Notes under the pieces: generated by a model
Told to the model about the DNA's origin: nothing
Database searches by the model: none
The model's input: the letters and a program-made list of their open reading frames with translations, nothing else
Shown: positions 1 to 11,300 of the stretch, piece after piece
How positions within the stretch are numbered: the first letter of the stretch is position 1
Layout: each line of letters starts with the position of its first letter
Position numbers and translations under genes: made by a program
Assembly (NCBI GenBank): GCA_013397455.1
Contig: VYZB01000750.1
Location: 85,441 to 149,440, forward strand
Direction of reading: 5' to 3'
Source of the DNA: Crotophaga sulcirostris
Lineage: Eukaryota; Chordata; Aves; Cuculiformes; Crotophagidae
DNA length: 64,000 nucleotides

Positions 1-80
1 ATCCAACAATTTTATAGGTTGGACTCGATGGTCTCAGAGGTCCTTTCCAACCTTGTAGTACTGTGATACTGTGACACTGG
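1..80 (+). repeat. CR1 LINE 3' end fragment
   Basis: The text GGTTGGACTCGATGGTCTCA followed by GGTCCTTTCCAACC and a short ACTGTGAT-type terminal repeat is the typical avian CR1 3' end. It may continue upstream of the window. Confidence 0.8.
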
Positions 81-129
81 CTCCCAGCGCACCTGGGAAG
101 CATCGTGGAAGATTGGAAGATTGGGAAGA

Positions 130-247
130 TTGGATGAGGCACTGAGTGCCATGGTTTAGGTGATGAGGTGGTGTTAGTGTTGGCTTATAGGTTGGACTTG
201 ATGATCTTAGAGGTCTCTTCCAACCTGGTTATACTGTGAAACTGTGG
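130..247 (+). repeat. CR1 LINE 3' end fragment, second copy
   Basis: A diverged CR1 3' end in the same orientation as the copy at the window start: GGTTGGACTTGATGATCTTA, then TCTTCCAACCTGGTTA and a degraded ACTGTGA tail. Confidence 0.75.
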
Positions 248-3200
248 GAGGGAGCTCTGGGTGCCCTGCTCCCCAGCTCTGGTTTCTCGGGGTGCTGGTA
301 CCCTGCTTTCTGGTAGAAGGGTACTGGGAGTGGCTGCAGGAGCAGGCAGCCGCCCCCTCGTCCGCCTCCCGCACGGGGCTAATCAGGTTTCACACTGCTT
401 AGTTTGGGACAGCTAATGAGATCAAGGCTCAAGGTTGCCTGCCTGCCCTCTGCTCGTGGGGGAGAAGAAGAGCAGAAGCGGCTGCTCGCTTCTCCCCAGC
501 CTCCATTCCTCAGCTGAGGCCCTGCACATCCCCTGTCCCAAGCAGGTGGGGGGATGTGGGTCCACCCTTGTGTTCACAGCACGGTGTGACTGGACAAGCC
601 CTGGGCTGCTTTGTGGGGTGCAGCGGGGGCTGAGGGTGGCAAAAGCGGGGACACGGCTTCCTACTGGCACCTGGAGATGTGGGCCACCTGCTTGGGCTGT
701 GCCCTCTCCTTGCCTGTTCTCCTGCTGTTTTCCATCGCTGTTTGCAGGGAGCAGGGCGAGGGCTCTGGAGCTGGGGCTGTTGGTGTGGACAGGGAGAGCC
801 CGATGCCCCCGCACGCATCGCGAGGAGCCTGAGCAAACAGAGCACCCACACGCGCCCCGGACAAAGCACAGCCAGTTCCCACTACCCTAACATTTTCCTA
901 TTTCTCCTGCTGCCAAGCAGCCCTCGGCTGGCGTTGGAATAACAGCCCTGTGCTGAGACACCGAGCCCTTTGTTAGCCAGCAGAAAAAGGAGTTTTGATG
1001 CTGGCGATCCCTCCGCCCCCTGGCTTTCCTGCTCCCTAAGCCGCTGCTGTGGGAAGTGCAGAGCTTGGCCTGGAGCGGCCGATGTCCATCCCACCCTTGT
1101 GGCTGCGCGGCTCTCACCGGGCTCTGGGAAAGCACCCAACCCTGGCTCCCTGTGGAACCTGGGGGTTTGGCTGTGTTGGGGCACAGCTCTGTACCCCAGC
1201 TGGCTGCCCTGCTGGGGGGGGCAGCTCGTCCAGGAAGACCTGGGGCCTGGGACTTCATTTGGGGGATTTTTCCAGGGTTTGGGGCGTTGAGCCCCTGTAC
1301 AGGCAACAGGAGTGGGTGCAGGATGCGGGCAAGAACTGGGGCTGCCCTCTGGCACAGGACTCTGCTGCTCTGCTCACCTCCTCCAGGGCTTCCAACAGAT
1401 CTTGTGGTGGAATTTTTTTGGTGGTTTTGTGTTTTGCTTTATTTTTTGCGCGACTTTCTCCCTGCCACAGTGCTGATGGGGTGTGCTGGGAATTATGGAG
1501 CAGGTGTTTACCTCTGTGGAGGTGTGCGGCGTTGTCCTGGTGGCCGGAGGGGCAGGGTGGACCCGGAGATGGCATCACCACCCTCCTCCTCCTCCCCTAG
1601 CTGGAAAAGCTGCGCCCTTGCCATGTCGGCACAGGCACTGGGAAGGTGTGCAGACGTGTGTGTCCTCTTGCACACGGGTGTGCGAGCCAAGCCTCCTCCA
1701 CACCCAGAGCTGGAACAAGGCTGCTCACTCCCAAAAAGCAGGAGTGTTTTTGTCTGGGGACCTTTGCTGTTCCTCCCCCTTGTTTTATCCCCATCTTCCT
1801 CGCCCCTGGCACTGGCTTCACCTCCTCCCTCTGGCCCAGCAGCTCTATGTGCATTGGGAGCTGCCCTCGCTGCCTGACTCTCTGTCTCCCAATGTGCAGC
1901 TTTTGTCTGTGCCCTGTTTTCCAGCCTCTGCCCAGCCCCTTCTCCCCAACACCCCTTCTTCTTGCACGGCGATGATGCCAAGTCGATGCCATCTCGGTGG
2001 GGTTGGGTGCTTTCCCACAGCCCAGGGTGCATGGCCGTGAGTTTCGTGGCATCATTTAATGAGCCAGCTTGGTGCGGCTCCCTGCCAGCATCCTCAGAGG
2101 GTGACAAACCAGGGGAGGCTTCCGAGAACTGGGAAGCGATGAAATAATGCCTGAACTGCTGTGTCAGCAAAAACCCATCCGGGGAGGCTGTCAGGCGAAT
2201 CGATGGAGGTTTTGAACACTGGGAAAGGAGCAGTGAGATCACCCTCACCACCTCCTCAGCATGACGTGCCTGGTTCCCTGCTGGAGGGAGGGTGAAAAAG
2301 CCTGGGCAGTGCTGGAGAGGGTCTGGATGAGACGTGTCTGGGATGGCATTGCGTGCGCGTGGCTTGGCAACGTTGTTGGCTGCGTGCAGGCATCAACCAG
2401 GGCTGTGTTGGGGAACAGAGGGGCTTTGAGGTCACTTTAGGGGTCCCGTGGAGAGGAGGGAGCCTGTCTGTGCTGGGGCAGCTGGGCCAGCAGTGCCGAT
2501 ATCTACTGATGTCTCTGGGAAGGTGCTTGGTCTGGGACATGAAAAAGCGAGTCCCACCAGGGAATGGATCTCCATGCCAGTGCCTTGGGGCTGCTGCTCT
2601 CGTTCCTGCAGGATCTGTGGGATCCAGGCAAGCACACCTCCCTGTCAGTGCTGTGAAGGGAAATGGTCTCCTTTAGGTGCATTTCAGAGTGTCTTGAGAC
2701 TTTGGGGGTCTCCTATTTGCTGTGTCCATTCGATGTGAGTCAGTCCCCTTGGACAGCCCCAGTTTGGGTGTCACATGCCTGTAGACCCCGTAACTGCCGG
2801 TGTGCTGAGGGATTCCCACTCCTGCTGTCTGGAGCAGGAATGAATGCTGAGCCACGCTGTCGGGAATGATGACGCGGTGTGCAGGTGGCAGTCCTGCTTG
2901 GCTCTTTGCTTTACAGGCTGGAAACTGGCAGGAATGATGTTTGCTTCCAACCTCACCTGGAACCATCTTATCCCTGCCCTCTGCCTCCATCTCCCAGCAG
3001 TGCAGTGATCCCGGGGGCCCTGTCCCACGTCCTCCTGCCGCTCCGAGGCAGTGCCGGCTGCAGGGCTGTGGGAAGGGAAGTCTTGGGGATTTTTTAAGAT
3101 ACAATTCTTATTTTGGAGCCTGGACGTCTGCTTGAAAGGGGAACATCTCTGCTCTTATCACCAGTGCTTCCTTTCGCCGCTTCCTCGGAACTCAGATTTT

Positions 3201-3526
3201 ACCGCCTATGGCACGGGGGGTTCCAATGCTTCCCCTTCCCTCTCCCCTCGCTGTGCTGCATCCAACCGACCTTGAGAGCTGCAGTTAAATATTCACTTGT
3301 GATGCCCTGGTGTGGAGCTGAGAACTGGTTACAGGTGAAGCCCAACACAAGCCCCCCCATTCCGTGTTCGAATACAGGGGTGACCATGAGGCACTCAGAG
3401 CCTCCGTCCCTGCACAGACCCTTCTCCCAAGCCAAATCCCCTGTTTGCACAAAACACAATGCTTGGGACGTTGTTTTTTTCCAGGACCACGAGGAGTGTT
3501 GCTCCCAGAAGGTTTCACAGTCCCAT

Positions 3527-3728
3527 TTTTCCTGTGAGGGTGGGGAGGCCCTGGCCCAGGTTGCCCAGAGAGGTGGTGGCTGCCCCATCCCTGGAGGTGT
3601 TGAAGGCCAGGTTGGATGAGGCTTGGAGCCCCCTGATCCAGTGGGAGGCGTCCCTGGTTATGGCAGGGGGTGGAACTGGATGGGCTTTGAGGTCCTTTCC
3701 AACCCAAACAGTTCCATGGTTCTGTGAA
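3527..3728 (+). repeat. CR1 LINE 3' fragment
   Basis: About 200 nt matching the CR1 3' region: a segment on the pattern of GGCCCTGGCCCAGGTTGCCC, then GAGGTGGTGGCTGCCCCATC, then GGTCCTTTCCAACCCAAAC and a CCATGGTTCTGTGA end. Confidence 0.9.
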
Positions 3729-6604
3729 TTTTTCCAGACCTCTTGCAGCCTCAGGGTTCGGTGGTGATGCTGAGGGGCTGGCACAGGACCCTGTGGGCTT
3801 GTCCCTGTCCCTGCTGGCAGCGCCGTGGCCGCTTCGGGATGATGAAAGCCAGAATGAAATGTTCGATGTGGGGAATGTGCCCGCTGTGCCAGGAGCCGGA
3901 GGCGTGCGGGCAGGGCCTGGCATCACAGCCCACCGGCTGGTGAGGGGATGGGTGGCTCTGCCTGCACACGCACGGGCAGGTGATTCACCACCAGCAGGAA
4001 TGTTTTATTCGGAGTAGAGGAGCTCATCTCGCAGGGATGCGCTGGGCAGTGCCGGGAGCCTCCACCTGCCTCCGTTCCACCTTGTTTTTAATAGCTCAGA
4101 TCACAAGAAACGTCATCTTTGTTCTTGCTTTCCTTTCCCATGGCTCCTGGCGCCTCGCAGGGTGGAGCGAGCCCTGCGCCCCAGCAGGGTCCTGCCCGTG
4201 CTTGCCGGCCGGAGGGGCTGTGCCGGCACGTGGGGATGTGCTTGGCAGCCCAGGATGTAACGTCCCAAGCTGTCTGGCTGTCTGACTGTCTGGCTGTCCA
4301 CAGCAACATTTGTGGTTGTTTGCATGGCGGGCGTGATGCCATGGGTTTAGCCAAGCTCTGGGTTTTGCAGGGGGAAAAGCTGTGGTCTAAGGGAGAAAGA
4401 TCCCAACTGAGCGCTGGTGTAAGGTGTGTGTGGGGTTAGGGCTGCAGTGGCTTTGCTCCCTATACAGTCCCTGTGGAGGCCAGAGCTGAGCTGGGCTCCT
4501 CACCCTGCTCCATAGCGGGACCTGTCCTGGGGTTGCATATCTGCAATTCACCTGGGCATCACTGATCCAAAACCTGGAGGCTCCTTCCCTTCTTGGACAA
4601 TTTTCAGCTGCTGCCAGAAGTGACTGGGATTTGCCCTCAATGCTCCCAGAAAGGAGGAAAAAACAACAGCAATGGGAAAGCATTGCAGAGGAAGCACAGC
4701 AGGAAGCCTGGCTCCTGTGCTGAAGGCATGAGTTTGTGCATGCTCAGCACCACTGCTGGACAAGGCCATTTCCCTGCTATGGGGAGCAGGGTGTCCCCTG
4801 CAGGCATGAGGTGACCCTGCTGGGTGCAGAGAGACCCCTCCAAAACCTCTTTGAGCCCCCTGATGCTCTCACAGCTGCTTCCACGTCCAGTGGTGCCCGC
4901 TGAGGGTGAGTGGGGGGCTTTGATGGGGGCACTGGTACCAGTCTGCCCTGGGCACAGGGGATCCAGCAGAGCCCTGGCGAGATGCTTTGTGCAGGCACCG
5001 CTGTGTGCCAGCTCTATCTACCATCCCCAGCGCTCTCCGGTGATGCCCGCTTGCAACGTTTGGACAGTGCCACCTGGCTGCCACCTCCCAGGCTGGGAAT
5101 GGTGTCCCTGACCAGAGCCCCTGCACCTCAGCTGCCTCTTGGGAGGCCACGGGAGTGGGAGACAGAGGAGCATCCCCATGGCATCGCCCACCCCAGTACC
5201 ACAAGCCTCCACACCCCGAGCAGTGCCAGAGCCCCGTGGGCCATGCCCGGCTCCCGTGAGCTGCTACCCAGCAGCTTCCCAGTCATATAAGGAGATGCCG
5301 GAGCCGGGAGCGCGTTGGGCGAGCATTACTCACCAGGGAGGCGCATGGCAGGGGGGGGGGGATTGGCCCCACGGAACGCTTGGCTGGAGCCAAGGGTGAC
5401 TCAGCTTCGGGTGAGCGGCACCGGAGCAACAGGAGGGGCACCCATTCCACAGGGCACCCTAAAAGCCACACAGGGAGCTGGGGGAGTGGGGTGGCGAGGG
5501 GGAAAACATTCCAGGTGATGCACTCGGAGGGAAAATGCTTATGAAAAGAGGGGGTGGCCTTTGAAGTGGGGAGGGCAGCTCTGCTCCCCAGATTCCTGTG
5601 CAGATGGGAGGTGGGTGTCTGCTCCCCACGCCTTTCCGGGCCGAGGTGACGTTTAAAACTGAGAAAGGCGCCTCACAAGGAGCCAAAATGAGCTGTTTGT
5701 GTTTTGGGTGCATGTGGGGAGTCCATGGGGGTTGGGGGGGTGGGGAAACTTGGGGCTGCTCTCCCCGGATGAGCGGCTGCATCCGGAGCTGGGCATTTCC
5801 CAGGGCCCCAGCACGTCACCCCGAAACCCATCGCTGGCTCCCAGCGCCCCGGCTCTGCCGTTATCGGCTTCCTGCAGCGGTGAGAGGGGCTGGTCTGGCT
5901 GTGCCAAGCATTGAAAGGAACTTGAGGGGACAGCATTAAACAGAGTGGGATGGGATGGGGGCCACTGGTGTCCATGGGTATCCTGGTGTAGGGGAGGGAT
6001 GTGTTTATATATATAGACGTATAGATTATTTACACATATGTGTTTGTATATAAATAAATGTATCTATTTATATATGATTCTATATTTATTTAAAGCATTT
6101 CCTTTGCATGTAGCCTTGTCCAGCCTGTGCAGCTGGCAGGGCTTCGTGCATTTAATTGACCCCTCTGCGTGTGCAGCACCCAGGAAGTGCAGGAGCGACG
6201 GAGCCCCCATGGGTCCAGCTGGTGCAAGGGGATGGGAAAAAACAGCTCCTGCTTCTCAGAGCTTTTTCCACTGGTGCATCCCAGCAGTGGCTGCCGTATG
6301 CCTTGCAAGGCACCAACCACCCCAATCAGGGCTGCACATGGGGCCTTTTATGGTGGCCTCATGCCTACCGGCAGGTCGCTATCCCTGTCCATAAGAGAAA
6401 GCAGATTGCTTTAGACAAAGACTATGCAGGGATATTTTTCATCCAGGACGGGCTGAAGCTCTGGAAAATATATTGCAACAGCGCCGAGCCCTGGGTAACT
6501 CTGTGTTCTATTGTCTGTCTCCTTAGCCCGAGCGGCGTGAGGAGGTCATGGGTGGTGCAGGTCCCTGTGGAGTTGAGGAACCGTGGGGTCTGTCTCATTT
6601 TACT

Positions 6605-6888
6605 TGATATGGATTGGGCTGGAAGGGACCTCAAAGCCCATCCAGTTCCAACCCCCTGCCATGGGCAGGGACACCTCCCACTGGATCAGGGGGCTCCAAG
6701 CCCCATCCAACCTGGCCTTGAACACCTCCAGGGATGGGGCAACCACCACTTCTCTGGGCAACCTGGGCCAGGGCCTCCCCACCCTCACAGGAAAACATTT
6801 CTTCCTAAAATCTCATCTCAATCTCCCCTCTTTCAGCTGAAAACCCTTCCCCCTCATCCTATCCCTACACTCCCTACTTGATAATTTT
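6605..6888 (-). repeat. CR1 LINE 3' fragment, reverse orientation
   Basis: Reverse complement of the CR1 3' region: GGAAGGGACCTCAAAGCCCA at one end, CCTTGAACACCTCCAGGGAT in the middle, and TTCAGCTGAAAACC with a ccctcatcctatcc block at the other. Oriented opposite to the copy at 3527. Confidence 0.9.
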
Positions 6889-6949
6889 TTCTGGTGAACC
6901 TGGCCAGCTTGTGTTTCTTGGGTTTGGGGAGCTGCTCTGGCATCTTAGA

Positions 6950-6972
6950 TATGATATGATATGATATGATAC
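6950..6972. repeat. Pentanucleotide microsatellite (TATGA-type)
   Basis: About four and a half copies of a gatat/tatga unit, ending in gatacaatat. Confidence 0.85.
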
Positions 6973-7964
6973 AATATAAACCTCTGCTTGCATGTGGGGT
7001 GCAGAACAGACTGCTCTTGTCTGAGCCCTTCTGGGAAGGTCAAGGCAAAAATGAGCATTTTGTTCTGTATAACTTTTTATCTCAGAGCAAGTCTCTTCCC
7101 CCAGGAGCTGGCGAGGGGACCTGAACTGGGCTTAGAAAGCAAAATGTGCTTTGTGAGGAGCCTCCCTGCCTGGTTTGCTTGTGGTTACAACGGCAAACAG
7201 GCTGGGGCTGTAGCGGTTGTGCTGTGCAGGGCTTGTCACTCTCGGTTTCCCTGTGCTGTTTCTGTACCTCTGCTGCCAAAACTGTTCCGAAAAGCAGTAA
7301 AACAGCCGGAGTGCCACCCAGCCTGGCTCTGGTGACCATAGCCAGGCTGCAGTCTGAGTGTGCAGGGTGTGATGCTGGCACAAGCGGGGCTGCAGGGAGG
7401 GCTGGGAGGTGTTCTCCTCTTGTGTTAGACGACCTTTCATAGGTCTTTTCCCAGGCTCTGGGGTGTCCTGGCAGTTGATACCTTTATCTTTAGGCATCCA
7501 GGGAAATGAGCTTGGTTACTTGACTCCCAGAAGCCCTGATTTGGTCTCTGTTGTTTTTGCCCCTCTTGTGGGGAAGAGGTTTCCTGTGAGCAGGCCGGGG
7601 TACCGAGCGACTCGAGTGGTACTACAGCACTGCTGGTGTCTCCTAGCCGTTCCTTGCTCCATCCCAACTGTGTTGGCATCACGGGCAGGGGACACAGGGC
7701 TGGCTCCTGGCTGCCACCCGCTATGGGGGGGGCAAGATCTGTGCCACCACCGAGCCCCCTGGTGAGGAGCCGGGCGTCGCGGTGATGGCGGCACAGCAGC
7801 TGCTCCCACCAATGCCCCCCTCGCTGAGGCCGCAGTCGCAGCCGGCCTTCCAGCGGGGCTGGGAATGGAATTTGAGGAGATGACGTCTCTCCCCCAAAGT
7901 GGGGGGGATGAAGTTTGGCCGCGTGAATGCTGAGGAGAGATGTTTGAGCCGGCCTGACGCTCGC

Positions 7965-8045
7965 CTTCCCCCTCCACCCACCACCACCTCCCCCCACCCC
8001 CACCCCCCACCCCCCCCTGGCCCCGTCCCAGCGCCTCCCCCCGGC
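7965..8045. repeat. C-rich low-complexity tract 5' of the alternative first exon
   Basis: A run of CCACC, CCCCCC and CCCCCCCC blocks. The minus strand carries several G-runs of four or more, so it could form a G-quadruplex. It ends about 180 nt upstream of the candidate start codon at 8222. A promoter role is possible but not shown. Confidence 0.6.
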
Positions 8046-8221
8046 CCCGAGCCCTGCCAGCTCTGGGGACACGGCCAGCTGGAGGCAGAGGCACAGCCAG
8101 GAAGTTTCGGAAGTTTCTGCGGCAGCGGTCGGCCCCCTCGTCCCCCTTCGCCCTCCCGGTGATGTTGGGTTCCAGCGTTAGGAGGGAGAAATTCAGGATA
8201 ACGGGCTGGGAGTAGGGGACG

Positions 8222-8324
8222 ATGCCTCTTTCGGAGAACTCCTATCTGCCGCCCGCCGCCTTTGTCCTGAGTCACGTCCTGGGCATCGCCGGCGTCCTGT
8301 ACTGGAGGAGCCGGAGCAGAGAAG
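8222..8324 (+). CDS. MACF1: MACF1 alternative first exon with hydrophobic N-terminus (candidate)
   Basis: ATG at 8222 (A at -3) opens 34 codons plus 1 nt, ending at a donor G|GTACCG. The leftover G joins the AT that begins exon 1 to make the Asp codon of DERDRVQKK, so the phase fits exactly. The peptide starts MPLSENS; residues about 8-28 are hydrophobic (YLPPAAF, then [14 protein letters not shown]), followed by the basic RSRSR. Length, hydrophobic segment, basic flank and splice position resemble the plectin 1b first exon, which I recall as a mitochondrial-membrane anchor. The surrounding sequence is GC-rich, which suits a promoter. No transcript was seen, so use of the exon is inferred. 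Confidence 0.72.
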
Positions 8325-11300
8325 GTACCGTGGCCCCGCGGAGGGGGGAGGACGCTAAGATGGCCGCGTGCTGCCGCCAAGGGTCACGGCTGTTCTCCCT
8401 CCCTGAGAGCTGAGGCAGCAGCGCGGGCCGGGACAGACGTGGCTGGTGGGGAGGAGGATGTGGCGGTGGGGATCCTACTGGTGGCCCTGGTCTGCATGAA
8501 GCGTGGGGGGAAGAGGTTTCCATGCCTAAATTCGTCCTCTCCACCCATTCCCAGCGCCCGTGGGGGTGGCAGCGGCTGGGATGGGGGCGTCTGGCTGGGG
8601 ACCAGGCTGGGTTTTGTCTCTGCACCAACACGTGGCTGGGGTTCAGCCTCCCGGCCTCTGCCCTGGCACAGGCCGGCGTCCCTCCCACCGCTCGCCGTGA
8701 CAGCAGCATCCCAGTCCGATGCTGGCAGCGGGAAGACAGGGCCCCAGGAGCTGCTGAGCTGCTGGGTGACCCTGCCTCAGTTTCCCAAAATAGGGCTGGC
8801 ACACGAGCACCGCCCCAGGAGCACGAGGATTCCTTACGGGGTGTGTGATAGCTCCGGGCTCTGGACAAGGGCTCAGCAGCTCCTTCGTCCTGACCTTTTC
8901 CTCCAGGGATTTGTTTGTTTTCATTCCTCCCTTTTTTTTTCTAGCAGGGCTTGTTCCCTGTGCCTCCACACGAGGCTGTGTCCCCACAGCCGTGACTGGT
9001 TCCCCTTTTCTTTCCCTTTTTCCATGTGGAAGAGCAGGGCCACAGAGCCTGGACAGCACACAGGGATGTTTTCCCCCGATATTGCTTTACGCGACACCTC
9101 TTCCCTCCTCCCCAAAAACTGCCAGGAGAGAGATTGAGACTGAGTTGCACAAACGTGCCCTGTTCCCCGCTAACCCAGCCCTGCCACAATTCCTCCTGCT
9201 GACCTGAGTTACCCTCGGTGTCCGGGCAGTGTTGGGCAGCGACAGTTCCATCCAGAGCCCTTCTGGCTGTTTCCCAGTGTGTTTCCCAGTCCTCACCCCT
9301 GTACCATGCCAACCTGCTGCTTCTCCCTATGGAAATGCAGCCCTTTGGGAAAAACCCTGGTACCAACACTGCAAACAGCCAGTACATTCTGTATCTGTTT
9401 TCCTTCATCCCTCCTTCCCAGTAGAGTTCAGGGAACACCCCCCCATGGGTGCAACACCCAGGAACATGAGGGTTGCCCTGCAGCAGGTTTTGTTGCCCTG
9501 CAGTGCACGTCCAGCTCTGTGGAGCACCCGCCTGGTCTCCTTTGCACCGCTGCCTCTCAGGTGTCACCCTCATTCAATATCCAGGTGCTGAAGAGTTTTC
9601 TGCCGCAGGTATCTTGTGCGTTCTTCCAAGCTGAATCAGGCGCCGGTTCCTCTCCCCATTTCAAAGGCAATGTGGATCCTGCCCAGTCGGCTCTGCTGTC
9701 AGGATGGGTCATGTCAGCCAGCAAGCTGGCAGGCAGCACATTTCACACACCTCATGCTCCTCAGCCAGCCAGTTATTTTGCATATCTCCTGTCTTAAAAG
9801 TGCCATGATAAAACTAAACAAAGCTTATTCCCATTGCGTGCTTGCCTTGAAGGAGTTCAAAGTGAAAGCGATGGGTTTCAGTGCTTTAAAACTGTGTTTC
9901 CAGACAGTTATACCTAATGAACCCTTCCTGCACCCCAAGGCTGTTCTTGCTGGTTGATGCATTGAGATGCATCCAGGCTGAGAATGGGCTTGGAGATGTC
10001 CTTAGAATCTCTGTGAGCTCATCCGGTGCAGTGCACGGTCTGACATCTCCTGTATTCCTTTGGCATTAGCGGGAATTAGTGAGAAAGCAGAAAGCTCGGG
10101 AGCCACTTCCAGGTTTTATTCCGGTGGGGAAGACTGAAGGAACTGATGGGGTGTGCTGAAACCCTGGACTCCCTCCTGAGATGGCAAAGGGTCAGAGCAT
10201 TGGAGACCCTGGTGCCAGTCCCTCAATCCTGGCCAGGCACCGTCCGTCCTACTGGCACCCAGGCTGGGGGTCCCCCTTGGAAGTCAGCTCTGCTCCGTGG
10301 TTTTTGCTGCCCTGGGGAAGAGCAGATGGTACCTGGGTGTCTTTGGGATCCCTGTTTCCAGGGATGCGGTGGGCTGCGCTCTGGTGTGCTCTGGAGGAGA
10401 GGAAGGAATTGAGCAGCATCGGTGGTCCTGCAGAGGTTTGGGCCTGAGCTGCAGGAGGCTGAACCCTGCTCCTTGCTTGCTCCGGGGAGCAGCTGGCACA
10501 GGTCTCTGAGCACTCCTGGGCTGTGCTGCAGCGGTCCCTGCGCCCCGGGCTGGGCTCTGCTGGGGCAGGGACAGCATAGCTGTGGCTCTGCTGGGCTCAG
10601 GATGGGTCGGAACCGAGCTTGTCCAGATTTTTGCCTCCATGTGTGTCTCACCTGTCTTGGGAAAGCAGCAACATGAAAGCACTTTGCAGCTGGAAGCATC
10701 CGTGTGGCTCCAATGCCATCGGCAGTGCTGTAGATGGTCGAATGGGCGTGTGGTGGCCAGTTAAGGGCTGTGGTTTTCACTGGTGCTGCTGCAGCAGGGT
10801 CTCCGTTCTCTGGCGAGGTTCTCTGTGTCACTGTCCCAGTCTCTGCTCCGTGCTCCGTGTGCGAGGGGACCCGGGGCTCCGCTGCCTTGTCTCCACAGTG
10901 GCACAGATTTCCTCTGGCCACTTCCCTCTGGCCGTGCCCTGCCCATGGCCTGGGCCATTGCCTCTGCTCACTGTCCCTGGCTGGTGACAGCGTGGAGCTC
11001 CGTGGTCAGGGCTGGCAAACCACTGCTAGAGAATGTGCATGGGGGGCTGCAACAAGTTGCTTATCAGGACGACTCTGGAAAAGATTAGCCAGGAAGAGAT
11101 AAGCTTGCAATGCCTTAACATCATTAGTAAGCAGTAACTGCATTATTATTAGCTCAGACGATAGCGCGGTGCGGGGTGGCGAGGTGTAATCTGGTCAGAG
11201 CCCAGCAACCACCCAAAGAGGGGAATATGGGGCAGAAAAGAAGGACACCCGCCCCATTTCTGTAGGAGATGGGAAGCGGGAGTGCCCCAAGGACTTGCTG

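Larger units (their letters stand above)
1..8221. other. Upstream non-coding sequence, probably intronic
   Basis: No exon-like segment with splice sites and MACF1-like peptide was found. Open frames on both strands here are GC-driven and show no recognisable protein. The stretch holds CR1 fragments (entered separately), an AT-rich patch around 6003-6085, a short TATGA-type microsatellite near 6950-6972 and a C-rich tract at 7965-8045. It is taken as intron because the canonical MACF1 first exons of other vertebrates lie upstream of exon 1 here; that is inference. Confidence 0.6.

Noticed and set aside
1049..2251. Overlapping open frames of 180-270 codons on both strands near the window start
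   Set aside because: Low-complexity, no homology recognised, no splice structure, and opposite strands are equally open, as expected of GC-rich intron.
4258..4305. CTGTCTGGCTGTCTGACTGT-type run
   Set aside because: Simple low-complexity repeat with no further structure.
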